Shown piece by piece: positions 1 through 11,500 of a stretch of DNA of 64,000 nucleotides. Under the pieces are notes generated by a model. That model searched no databases. It was not told the origin of the DNA and saw nothing but the letters and a program-made list of their open reading frames with translations. The position numbers were made by a program, and so were the translations under genes. Numbering within the stretch: the first letter of the stretch is position 1; the number at the start of each line of letters is the position of its first letter. This DNA is from Tetragonia tetragonoides (lineage: Eukaryota > Streptophyta > Magnoliopsida > Caryophyllales > Aizoaceae), in assembly GCA_038025085.1 (NCBI GenBank), contig CM076147.1, positions 11,900,501-11,964,500 of the forward strand, written 5' to 3'.

Positions 1-185
1 CATAATTGAAAAGAATATAGCCCATATGTTTAGCGTAGCAAAACATGCAATAAAAAGAAAAAGAAGTAAAGAAATTAATACAACAAAGACTGAAAGAGTG
101 CTATATTTTCAAATTTTAGCTTCCTCACAAGTTCCTTTCATTTTTACCTAATCAAAGTGTTTTAAGTTGTATCAATAAGTGTTTG

Positions 186-350
186 GTGTAAGTGATTCGA
201 CACGCTCATCACTTAAGCGAGGTTGAGGGTTCGATTCCTATGAATGGAGAACCTACATGTTGGGAGCACTTTACCCTCTACTTGGCCGAGATGCGAATAT
301 GACTAATTGGGCCACAACGCTCAAGGTGAACATGTTGAGGTATTCAATTA
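186..350 (+). mobile_element. tRNA-derived SINE-like copy
   Basis: A 'ggttcgattcc' motif near 228-238 matches the RNA polymerase III B box (GGTTCRANNCC). An A-box-like 'tggtgtaagtgattcgaca' lies about 30 bp upstream, which is the spacing of a tRNA-derived SINE head. No cloverleaf could be drawn that would make it a working tRNA gene. The body continues to about 350 without an obvious tail, so the 3' end is uncertain. A weaker relative may lie at 5768-5905. The family was not identified. Confidence 0.5.
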
Positions 351-687
351 CATTTTGTTGAAATTTATGCTGACAACCAAGAAATGCACATTGTAGATGT
401 GGATTGGTAGGAATATCTGTAAATGTACTTTAGGGGATAATGCTCAAAAATAGAAAAAAAATTTGATGTTATAGTATTATATATTTTTCTCACCAAATTC
501 AATCAGACATGTATTTTGTATATGTTCTTCCCTTGAAGTGATTATCTTTTCTCTGGGCATGCAAGAGCATTATTCCTCGAGTAAGTGAGATAACATTTTC
601 TATATTACAAAAGCTTATCTAAATTATCAATATACATATAGCCTACTAAGATGGAAATTTTGCAAGTAAAATTGGGGACTATATCAC

Positions 688-980
688 AAAGGTAGTCACA
701 TGCATTATCCCTCAACAAAGTCACCCCATTGATTTCATAGGAGTCACCCATTTTTCATTAGAGACAGAGGGATAATCGAAAGCAAATACGATTTCAAAGT
801 AACATCACCCACGAACTAGTTATGTAGAACAAAAATGGTAGTCACATGCATTATCCCTTCAAGAGAGTGATCATATTATTTTCATAGGAGTAAACCCCAT
901 TGCTTCAATGGATTCACTCTTTCGATGAACTACCAAGTGATAATCAAGCACTACAAAGTCATATGCATTAAAAGATACTA
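688..980. repeat. Degenerate 146-bp tandem duplication
   Basis: The string 'ggtagtcacatgcattatcc' occurs at 691 and again at 837, and similar text follows each copy ('ttcataggagt', 'caccccatt/aaccccatt'). A third, poorer start ('aaagtcatatgcatta') lies near 955. The period is about 146 bp. No coding potential was seen. Confidence 0.7.
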
Positions 981-1825
981 AACACATATTAATAGTCAAA
1001 ACTTTCATAAGAATAAGTCTTCCTTCACAAATTTTTTTTTAAAGAGTTGCTACAAGAGTAGAAAGCCATGCATGATGATCATCAATTGAACATTTTTGAA
1101 ATCAAGGTTTTGAAGGAGGAAGCTGAAATTGTGCTACAGATTGGCGCTTACAGCCAATGACCCCCAAGATGATAAAGAATTAGATGAGACAATTCAAAGG
1201 CTAATTGAAGAGTAATATTTCTCTCGAAACAAATTGGGGAAAAACAATGAGATATCTCAATGGTATTATTGAGGCCATTACTGGGCATTAAAATTTGGTG
1301 AAAATGAGGGAATAAGATCAATTCATGACTAATTTGGCTTTTGAGGATGATAACGAAGCACTTTGAGATGTGTTTTAGGAGTTGTCAGCTACGTTGATTA
1401 GAAAATAAAGATTTCTTTCATTCTTTCTCATTTTACTTTGTTAGCACGACAACAATCTATAGCATGGAACACGTCCATAAAATATTGTAAACCTTGATCA
1501 CTTTAGTGATCATTAAAAATAGTTCAAATGCAAGTCTAAATACCAAAAAAGAAAATTTGCCAAGTACCAATAAAATGCAATTTTTTTTTTTCTTGTTAAC
1601 CACAGGTTCACAGAACCCATTAAGGCAAAACTGATCCTATTCGCACCAAATCGATCTACAAAAAGTAAAGTACTTCCAACATGTCGTTTTTCCATTCACA
1701 ACATTCGAACCCTCAACTTACTAATTAGCAAAAAAAAAAAAATGGGGAATTTAGCAGGCCATCCCCTCCATCTCCTAGACTCCTAGTCTCCTACTATTTA
1801 GACAACCGGAAGGTCAAGCAACAAG

Positions 1826-1862
1826 CCCACAACCCACAACCCACAACCCACAACCCACAAAA
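1826..1862. repeat. Short tandem repeat, 7-bp unit (AACCCAC)
   Basis: About five head-to-tail copies of a 7-bp unit (cccacaa) lie about 115 bp upstream of the start codon, in the likely promoter or 5' leader. It resembles, but is not, the plant telomere repeat or the telo-box. Whether it affects expression cannot be told from sequence. Confidence 0.85.
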
Positions 1863-1976
1863 AACCATTAGCGGCAAAAATAAACTCTTTATTTTTCTAG
1901 TCTTCTTATTTCCAAAGCGCAGCTCAAAGACACATAAACATTTGATCAACTGGCGGCGATATTCAGGGCATCGAAG
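1863..1976 (+). promoter_or_regulatory. Probable 5' leader of the ICDH gene
   Basis: This segment contains no ATG. It carries an in-frame stop (taa at 1935-1937) upstream of the ATG at 1977, which makes that ATG the first possible start in its frame. There is no convincing TATA box; the region is pyrimidine-rich and A-rich, as plant leaders often are. The transcription start site is unknown. Confidence 0.4.
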
Positions 1977-2211
1977 ATGTTAGGACTTCGAATTAGCGCC
2001 ATGCCAGGCGCTGCTGTTCTACAATCTCCATGTTCTTCTACTTCTGCTTTCTCTTCTTCAAATTCCAAATTATTTAACACTGTCTCTTTCTCTCTCTCCA
2101 ATTCTCACCGCTTTAAATTCTCTTCCCTCCGTTGCTTCGCTTCTGCAACTATGGCCCCTACTGCAACCCTTGACCGTATCAAAGTCCAAAACCCTATTGT
2201 CGAAATGGATG
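1977..2211 (+). CDS. ICDH: ICDH exon 1: presequence and enzyme N-terminus
   Basis: Encodes residues 1-78 and the first base of Gly79. The first about 54 residues are rich in Ser, Phe and Arg with few acidic residues, as in organellar presequences, and end in the RCF|AS motif. A second ATG at 2151 (Met59) opens a 418-residue form resembling the cytosolic enzyme. The conserved enzyme start IVEMDG closes the exon. The donor is gtacag. Confidence 0.95.
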
Positions 2212-5200
2212 GTACAGTAATCCTTAAAACATTGTTTTATTTTTGTTTAATTGCGGTTCTGATGTTATTTATCATGGGATTGTTTGATTTTCATATTTTT
2301 GTGTGTTTTTGAAATTTAGGTGATGAAATGACGAGAATCATATGGAAAATGATAAAGGATAAAGTATGCAGTTCTCACTCCTTTTATGTATAATTATATG
2401 TATGTGTTGTATGAGTTTATTTGCGTATATGTTTATTTTGTTTTTGGGTTGTTGTTGTTTTTGGGACAGCTCATTTTCCCATTCGTGGATTTGGATATTA
2501 AATACTATGATTTGGGAATACTAAATCGTGATGCAACTGATGACAAGGTTACTGTAGAAAGCGCTGAAGCAACCCTCAAGTATGTGGTCATTGTTGAACT
2601 TCCTTCATTTTTGTGTTTCAGTTGTATAGATATTTATGTGTGTAATATGTTTTTGTTTCTTGGGTTTTTGCTGATTTTAATTTGACAATTAGAGTACATT
2701 TTATATCCATTTATTAACAGGTTCCTCACAGGATAACTTATTTTTATGTTGTCATTTGATAATTTGCTTGAAGGTGCTTCTAAGAATAACAACAAATGGA
2801 CAAAAGATTAATTTGGTACACAAACGTTGAAGTTTAATTGAAAGATTATTTATACAGCTCTAAAAGAGAGCAAGGATAGAAAATAAAGAATGGTAAAGGA
2901 CCCGTCACAAAATTTCTCTTAATGTGTATGGCTACTGACAAACAGGAAAGGAATACCTTTACACAAGCTAAACCAACATGGAACTTTATGCCAGCTATAG
3001 GATTAGTGTGTTGCAAGAAAAGATTGAAAAGAGAAGGACATGGGACATAAGTCTCATAATTGTTTGAGAAGTCATCGTGGATGGCGATGTATTTCATAAG
3101 CAGTAGATTGGAAGTTTTCTTTGGTGCACCTTATGTTCATATTTTGATGGCCATGTATTCTGAATCGTCTGGCATCGTCAATTGAACTAATTCTTTATCA
3201 ATCAGATTTGGTCAGTGACCATTTTCTTGATTAACTTTTCATTTTCTCTAATCCTAGACTCTAATTCCTAGAGTGGACCTTGAAGACCACAAAGAAGTCC
3301 AACTGGGCAATCGTTTTGGGACAGTAGGATTACGAACAAATGAAGCAGTTGCTAGGCTTGCAGACTTAATGACATACTCAAAAGGTTTTGGGACATTAGG
3401 AGTACGAAAAAATGAAGCAGTTGCTAGGCTTGCAGACTAACTAACTTTTCAGACTTAATGACCTCAAGGTGTTTGCGGGGCCCTGAAGGGGCCATAGGAG
3501 GGCTTGTCTTAGGCTCGTAAGGCTACCTCTAATTTGTGTCCCTTGTTGTCTGGGTATTTCTGATATGGGAATCACCTGAAAGAGAGAGATGCCTTCTGGA
3601 AGAAGCTGCTTTTCCAAGGAATCCTCACTGTTATACCAACTAGGGAATAGCTTCAGTGAATTCACCAACAGGGGTGTGCTTAACAACAACAACAACAAAC
3701 GCCCAGTAAGTATCCCGCCGAGGGCGGGGTCTAGGGAGGTCCAGATGTACGTAGCCTTACCCCTGACTAGTCTCCTAGTAGAGAGGCTGCTTCCAAAAGA
3801 CCCACAAAAACAGTTTGCAATTAATGAAATGAATATAAACCGGAAAAAAAAGTGAATGAAGGGATGCCTGCAAAACCAGAGGAATAAAAATATAAAGTAC
3901 ATGCACAGTAACCAATTAAAGACTATACTTGCATAATAATAGACAGGGAGGGGATGAACACCAACTAGTAAGAGGGGTAACCAACATGCCCTAAACAGAC
4001 AAATGCTACACCTCTAAAGTAAAAACACATGTTAAATCTGGGCGATGCAACGCATCCTCTAAGTAGTGTCGTCACTCTCATCTATGTGTATTCTACTACG
4101 CCAAAGTTTCCTATTGAGGGCCAGATCCTCAGTAAGCTCTAGAAGGGCTAAATCCTTCCTAATCACCTCACCCCATTTCTTCTTAGGCCTCCCTCTTCTT
4201 CTCTTACAGTCCGTAAGTATAATCTTCTCACATCGCCTCACGAGTCACGGGAGCGTCTGCGTGTCTCCTCATAATCTAGAAGGGATTGTGAAGAGTAATT
4301 TTCAATTACTAGAAAGACGTTTGGGAAAGAGTGGATTTGGGTTCCTCATACTACGAAAAATAAGTTTTCTTCTCCTAGTGCTTGCCTTTTCCTAGGAGTT
4401 CCATAAATTATAGGATAAAGAGGTTTCACAATGGAAAAGGGCCACTGACATAAGGTTTAGTGTCTTCCATGAAATTTCTTAATCAGGCGGCTGGAAAACC
4501 TCGCTAGTGGCAGGTGGTTAACAAACTCTTTACTGAGTGCCGGGCGTCTGCGAGCTCTCTAGTTGCCCGGGTGGTTGGAGGCAGGAGAGTGGGAGGAGGA
4601 GAGAGAAAGATTGGGGCTTGAGTGAAGCAGCAGGTGCATTAATGTTGAACTGATCCCGTTTAACTGTTTGTTTAAGGCTCTCACGCACATGGTTAAGTGT
4701 CCAATCACTTTATGTAACGGTTTAGATGCATTCTCATTTTGTATGTCAAGTCCAGGTCCAAACCTGAACTTATACATGTATAATTTTTGAGTAATGGGCA
4801 TGCTGCCAGTCAGGTTAGCCTGTGTCCGGGTTTGCTGCAATTTGGGATCGGCCAGGGTAAGGGGGATACAGTGTAGCTGTGTAGGTGTTTCTTTTATTTA
4901 GGTTAAAAGATGGTTGGCTTTAGCCTTCAACATCTAGTCTGGTTATAGATTATTGGGAACAACAGGATAAGTAATTTAAAGACTTGGCTTCCCTTTGGGC
5001 TAAGGTGGCGGGGGCCTTTAAGGGTGTTCCAATTACTTTTGTACAGCACAATTGGCGAGATTTGTAGTTTTTAAATGTTACGAGGATTCCTTATCCTCTT
5101 TTTTGTATTCTCTCAAAATTTGATAAATAAATTTTTCCTTATCTAAAAGAAAATAATTTAGAGACTTGTAAGAACGGGGTGATGGATAACATGGAGGGCT

Positions 5201-5513
5201 TGTTTACTTGGTTGTTATGAACCTTGGAAAGGAATCAAAATTGCAAAGGTAATTGCATGACCTACTTACGTACAAATACAAGTTGTAATCACTTGACATT
5301 GTAACAGTCATTGCATCTATTTAAGCGATCACAATAACACAACAAAAACCCAAACAATGACAATTATCAGATATTTATTCAAATAAGGAAAATAAAAGAA
5401 GATAAACAGCCCGCCTAGGCTTAATCTATCTCTCCCCCCCCCCCTCTCTCTCTCTCTCTCCCCCCTCTCTCTCCCCTCCCCCCCCCTCTCTCTCTCTCCC
5501 CCCCTCTCTCCCT

Positions 5514-5562
<49 letters not shown>

Positions 5563-8500
5563 ACCATGGAAGAATTTTTAATACCTGGGCACCTTACTTT
5601 GTTTAATTGTTCAAAGCTATATGTTACATTTTTAGAATACTTGGAGTTGAGGTTGTTTTTGCTATTACATATTATATTTACTCATTTTTCAATTAAGGTT
5701 ACTAAAGTAAAGTCCTGGATAATTTGGATCAATCCACCTCACGCTTCAAATTAACCTAGAATATATTGAGCTGGAAGTTTAAAGTTTGGGGTTGAAAGCC
5801 CTTGTTCAATACCCACAATTTAGGTGCTTTCATGTTGGGTCACTTTTGCTGGGTCTAGCCGTTCTCTAACTATCTTGGACATTTCCAATAGTTTTGTGTA
5901 GTCAAACTTTGTTTTTAACAATTGACGAAGCCTCTGTCGAGGATACCTACCTTATCCTCACTTCTGCTGTACACTTGACACTATATTAATATACTTTTTC
6001 TTTATAAAAAAAAATTTAACGAAGCCTATGTTGAAGGAATTGAGTTTACAACAACTGCTGTATTAATTTGCAGGTATAATGTTGCAGTCAAATGTGCCAC
6101 AATAACGCCTGGTAAGTTTCCTTTTCTTTTGAATTTTCTTTTCGTGATAAACATGCTGTGAAGGATATTGGGGAAATAAAATAGAAAAAGAAGAGAATGA
6201 TAAAGTCTTATAATAGATTAATTTATATTCTTTAAACTGAATAGTATTTCACAGTTTTTATATGTTTCCTTGTCCATTTAAATGAATATTTTCAACTGTT
6301 AAGGTAGCGGAAATACTATTCAGCTAAACGACATCTTGTTCTTGACTAAAATGAAAGGAAAATTCACCCTATATAATCTATACCAATCATGATTTTTGCA
6401 GATGAAACCAGAGTGAAAGAATTTGGGCTGAAGTCCATGTGGAGAAGTCCCAATGGCACTATTCGAAACATATTAGATGGTCAGTTTTTGAATCAACCCT
6501 TTCTCTATGGCTCTATTACAGTGTAGAGATTAGATGAATAACAACAATACCCAGTTTGGTGCCTCAGGTGAGGTTTGTGAAGGTCAAGTTACTCAGTTAG
6601 ATTGGTTAGACACTTAGACATTAGAAGTTAGGCCCTAATGCCCTATTTTGTTGCTATGTGGAGTCAGTTACGCCTTTAGTTTTCAATAAGAAAAGGGTAA
6701 AAAATGCCTCTATGGCTTATTATTACTTTGTCTGATATAGTTAAAAGATTGTAATTGTATTACTTTGTGTTATTTTATTATTTTATTAATTTAACTATTC
6801 TGCTTACAAATCTGTCTTGGACCTATCTGTATACTTGTACAAACTTGACATGTATATTGGAATGTCCAAGTTTTGAACGTTTGACAGGTTTTACTGGGAT
6901 GTTGAGATTATTGTTATGTTTGCTTCAAACAATTACCTCTTACATCGATTCACGATTGGGTTGGGAAGCTTTTTGTATGCTACTTATGTGTGCTACTTCG
7001 ATTTTCTTTTCCTTGTAAATAGTATCTCGAGTCATAGTGCTCGAGCTTTAAACTTGTCTGCTAAAGTAATCTTTATAGCATGAACACAAGGCCTCTTTCT
7101 TAAGTTGGGTTGTCAAGGAAAGTTGTTAATCTTCTCGTAGCTACATGCTTCACCTGTATATAACCAATTGGCATTGAGTTTTAGGCTTCTGTTGCCTTTC
7201 TGATAACGTGCAGGAACTTGTTAAAAAATTTTAGGTGACAAGTATTCAGTTTGCTTGCACACACGCTCACACATATGCACAAAATGAACAAGGAAAGAGG
7301 TGGAATCTGTCTGCATATGGCCTATTTCTCTTTCTCGTGTTTTGTTTCTGTGCTGAGATTTCTGTAGAGGTTCTTGAAGGCTTGCGAATTGTAGGAAATG
7401 CTTGTATTTCAAGAGGTTGTGAACATATAATATTTGTTTACCATGAAATTTTGAGAAGACTAATTGCGACTTTAGTTGAACTACAAACAATATGTGCCCC
7501 ATTTTAACATAAAAATTTGCTTTTTTTTTTTTGGCTAACCAACATAAAAATTTACTTAATTTGATAGAAGTTATTCAGTTAGCAGTATCATATTTTCTGA
7601 TCTCTTGTGTCATAAACAACATGCACATTAACATCATTGCCAATGCCAACCATAGATGATTTGTGGTGAGGGCATGTAGTTTTGCTGTTCCATTGGGTAA
7701 GAGGTGGTCTTCCATGACCTTAAAATGGTTCCATGTTAGAGGGATTAATCCAACCATTTACTTGAAGTAAAAACAGTAAAGGGTTGGATTTTAGCAGAAA
7801 AAATCTACATAACTTGATTGAAACTTCCAGTCAGCAGTATTGTCCTCTCTGGTTGCTTGGGTCACAACCAACATGTACATCAACATCATCACCAACCATA
7901 GATGATGATTGGTCATGAGGGGCTTGCATTCTGTACCATGCGGTTAGAGGTGGTTTACCTGTCACTTTTGGTGGTTCCATGTAAGAGGGGCTTGTTGGAA
8001 AGTGGGAGTATGTTCTGATGGCGTGTGGTCAAGTTCTTGAGGGTGCGAAGTCTATTTGTGATATATGTATCCTGATCACAAAGGCTTACTCGTTTGTTGG
8101 TACATGGTACAGTTCTGGGTCAGAATTGGCTTTTGGGAATAATTCTGCTTTCATGCAGCTCAGCTGATTTGGGTCAATTTGCAAATGTTCTGTTCAAATT
8201 GTTCAATTGAGCAGCAATGCTTGGTTAACTTTTTGCTGTGAAATTCTGAACTAATCAAGCATAGTTGGTTTGTTTTCAGCCTTTTGATGATCTTGAAATT
8301 AGGATTTCTTAAATTTGTTTCTTTATATTTAAAGAAATTAAAAAATACTCGCTGGTCTTGTCCTTTAAGTACTTGCATTGGTGAGGAAACACAAAGGCAG
8401 CAGGTCCTTCTTTAGTCAGTTTGGAGTTGCCTCTGTTTTCCTAATGGTTAGTTAGGCTATATTATCAACTTAGTGTAATATTCTCCATGAGAAATATTAT

Positions 8501-11500
8501 CATCTGATTTTGCTTTACTTGTATTTGGCACCAGCGTTGGTTTTCTCAGTGAGGGTGGTTTCTCTTTGGATTAGTTGTGTGGTAGACTAAGGATACATTG
8601 TCCCAAATACAAGCACAATTTTATTAAGAGCCCCCAACCCAACCGAGATACCTTTAGAGGATTCAATTTGACCCAAACCCATTCAACACAATAAATGTAA
8701 CTACAATGATATGGTCATTAGGAAATTAAAAAGTCTACTATTGAAAATGTTAACATGTACAGTATAATTCGATTTTATAAAAGCTTCCACATCAAAGTGA
8801 CGTTTGTAAAGTTCAATTTAATCCCAAAGTCCAGTGCCTAATTTAGGTTTGGCTGAGTGGCAAACTAGCTGCTAGGTGTAGCTGTGAGTAGCTTCAGCTT
8901 TTGGTTGAAAGCTACTCTAGGTAGCTTTCACAAAATCCATCAAAAGCTAAAGCTCCCCCCAAAAGCTTGTCTATCCAATCAAAACTTTTGGGAGCTTTTG
9001 ATTACCCCAAAAGCTAAAGCGCCTCCAAAAACTCTCAAAAAAGTTGCTTGCCAAACATAGCCTTGGTACCAAATTTAGTTTTTGTTTGCAAAGAACTATT
9101 TTCCCTCTGTATCATGATATAAGCCATATTTCGATGCATAATTTAAGACAACACTTTTAGGGGACTAGTGAGTTCGTATTTCTGAATTTGTGTTTGGTCA
9201 AAATTATGGGATACCTTTTGTAGCATTTGTTTTTGGATTTAGGACCAGGAAAATTTCTTGGCCCTTGTATCCTTAATTTTGTTTAGCTTCAGATCAAACT
9301 TTAATTTATTTGTATTTATTATTATTATTTTTTTAAAAAGTTCTCTGTTCTTTTCTTCTCCCTCCTCTCTCTTAATCTGGCCCCTCCACCCCACCCCAAC
9401 CTCCATGACCACCCTACCTATCGCCCCCTGCCCCTCTCTCCCCCCCCCCCTCTCCATTTGGCCCTTCCAATAATCAAGTTTCACACAAGCTTAACCGTGG
9501 TTTCAGGCTGACCCAACTTGTAATTAACTCAAATTCAAGCCCTTGGTGGGATTTTTGAGGGGTCAAAAGTGTGAAGAGTAATGGGCTAATGGCAGAAGAG
9601 GACAAGGGAGCTTTATTATTGGTGGAGAGAATGGGAGGTGGGGTCATGGGATGGTTATGGTGGTGAATAGTGAGGAGGAAAAGGGAATGGGAGTGGATTT
9701 ACTATAAGGAAAATTGTGCTATAATAATATATAAAAAGTTAATTTAAAAATAAGAAATTAAAGACAGACGGGCAAATTGGTCATTTGAACTAAATTTGGT
9801 GGTACAATAAGGAAAACGGTGATTCTTTGTAAAAAAATCAATAACAATCAAATTCGGAGGGCAAGGTGACCTTACTAGGTGCTCCCTAGTCCCTATATCG
9901 TATAACTTTTCTTAATATAAGCAATCAAGTCAATTTTTATATGTTCAATGAAAAGCGGGTTACCCTCTATCCTAGAGGTTATCAAGGCACCTTCTATCCT
10001 AGAGGGCCTAGTAAAATGAAAAGAAGGAATAGTGGGATACAACTTACATAACTAGTTTCAAGAAATTAACATGATAAAAAAGAGGAAAACAAAGAAGAAA
10101 GGTTCGGTTGGGACTTCGGATTCAAGTTGGTCGAGTTCCAAGTCCAAACAGAATGTCCAGTTGAAATCTAATCCGTATTCTGAAAAATCCAGGTTGAGTC
10201 GGCTAGTTCACTTTTGACTTTGGATTTAGTCTGAGTAATTTATATCCCTACTATATAGAGTTGAATTGGCAAAGAGGATAAGCGGACAGAAGCTTTAGGG
10301 GTTTTATTCCTATTATATGTTTCAAGATAAAAGCTTTAGTTAGCAATTTTTGTTCCCCCCAGGTTCATTTGCTTAAAATTGTCTTGGTATTTGATATTTG
10401 TGAAATTTCAGAATTTGGTTTTCTGCCCTTCTATTTTGGGATTTCAGCATTACATACTTCATTTCATACCGAAAAAGTGCTTTTAATCATAGTTCATTAT
10501 TCTGAGAGTTGAAAATATAGGCTATTGAGGTGTAAAACGTAGCAAGATAGAACAGTTCAGCACTTTAGCTGAAAACAGAACTTACAAAGAATTAAGAGTG
10601 TAAGTAGAATATGTCCTGTGAGAGGCACTTTGTAGTCAAACTCACTTGGCCACTTGGGTGTTTCAGCAACTAGTTCATCATGCCTTCTGTAATGAGACTC
10701 AAATTTCTTTCTGCATATTTAAGCATATTGTCTGAGCCACTGTTTGACCACTGCTTGTTAGTTAAAGTTTTGGTTGTGTTCCAAGTTTAGATGTTTATTC
10801 CAAGATCCATCGGAAGAGCACATTAAGTTAGCAGCTGCTCTAGGTCCCCGAAGTAAGGTTCTGTCCCACAAGTGTCAAATCTGGCACACTTTATTTACCT
10901 GAAAGAAAAATGAGATATGCGACCATGTCCGTCTTTTTGTTCCCTACATATTAAAACTACAACTGTATATGCTGAAATGGCTCCTCGAGAGTTGAAAGAG
11001 GATTTGTACATTAAACTCTTCAAGCCACCATACTTTCACAATAATTTATGTTTGTTCATTTTCTTTGAGCTATGATTGGTTCCTAATTTAGTTATTGCTA
11101 CTCTGCCTTTTGTAGGCACTGTTTTCCGTGAACCAATTCTGTGCAAGAACATTCCAAGGATTGTTCCTGGTATTTGTGTCTTCCCCATGGAGCTTATTTA
11201 TTTCCTCTAATATTTTACCATTTTCTTGTATTCAACATGAAAAACTAATCACCACTTGTCATGGCTGTCTTGTTTCTTTCTTCAGGCTGGAAGAAGCCTA
11301 TTTGTATTGGCAGACATGCTTTTGGTGATCAATATCGAGCCACTGATACAGTCATCCAAGGGCCTGGCAAACTTAAAATGTTATTTGGTAAGAATCTGCA
11401 CCTTTCTAGTCACTATGCAGTATGGCTGTTGATATAGAACATACTTCTAGCTGTTGTAGTAATGTACCCATCTGTCGCAGTCCCAGAAGATGGAGGGAAT

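Larger units (their letters stand above)
1..1690. other. Intergenic DNA, no gene seen
   Basis: AT-rich sequence with frequent stops in all frames. I recognise no protein gene or intact RNA gene. It contains the SINE-like segment at 186-350 and the degenerate tandem duplication at 688-980, listed separately. The remainder (about 980-1690) shows only short A/T runs and nothing I can name. Confidence 0.7.
2580..6073 (+). other. ICDH intron 3 (3494 bp), retroelement-rich
   Basis: Donor gtatgtgg, acceptor tttgcag. It holds, in order, a 72-bp tandem duplication, a Au/TS-type SINE, a LINE fragment, a possible LINE-like 3' tail, a CT tract, a SINE-like segment and a short retroposed insert, each listed separately. 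The first 700 bp and the stretch 4270-5030 show nothing I can identify. Short open frames on either strand here match no family I recognise. Confidence 0.9.
6480..11115 (+). other. ICDH intron 5 (4636 bp)
   Basis: Donor gtcagt, acceptor tgtag. It contains an old internal duplication (7567-7992), a MITE-like element (8846-9062) and a pyrimidine-rich tract (9340-9470). No gene was recognised in the rest, including 6480-7560 and 9480-11115; the open frames there are short and unlike known proteins. Confidence 0.9.

Noticed and set aside
186..260. Possible tRNA gene
   Set aside because: Only the B box and a loose A box are readable; acceptor and anticodon stems do not pair, so a SINE head fits better.
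3441..3902. 153-codon minus-strand frame in intron 3
   Set aside because: It spans the SINE and its flanks with no conserved protein motif; the openness is incidental.
9239..9484. Open frames on both strands of the pyrimidine-rich tract
   Set aside because: Low-complexity composition lacks stop codons; the peptides are Gly/Glu-rich or Pro/Ser-rich noise.
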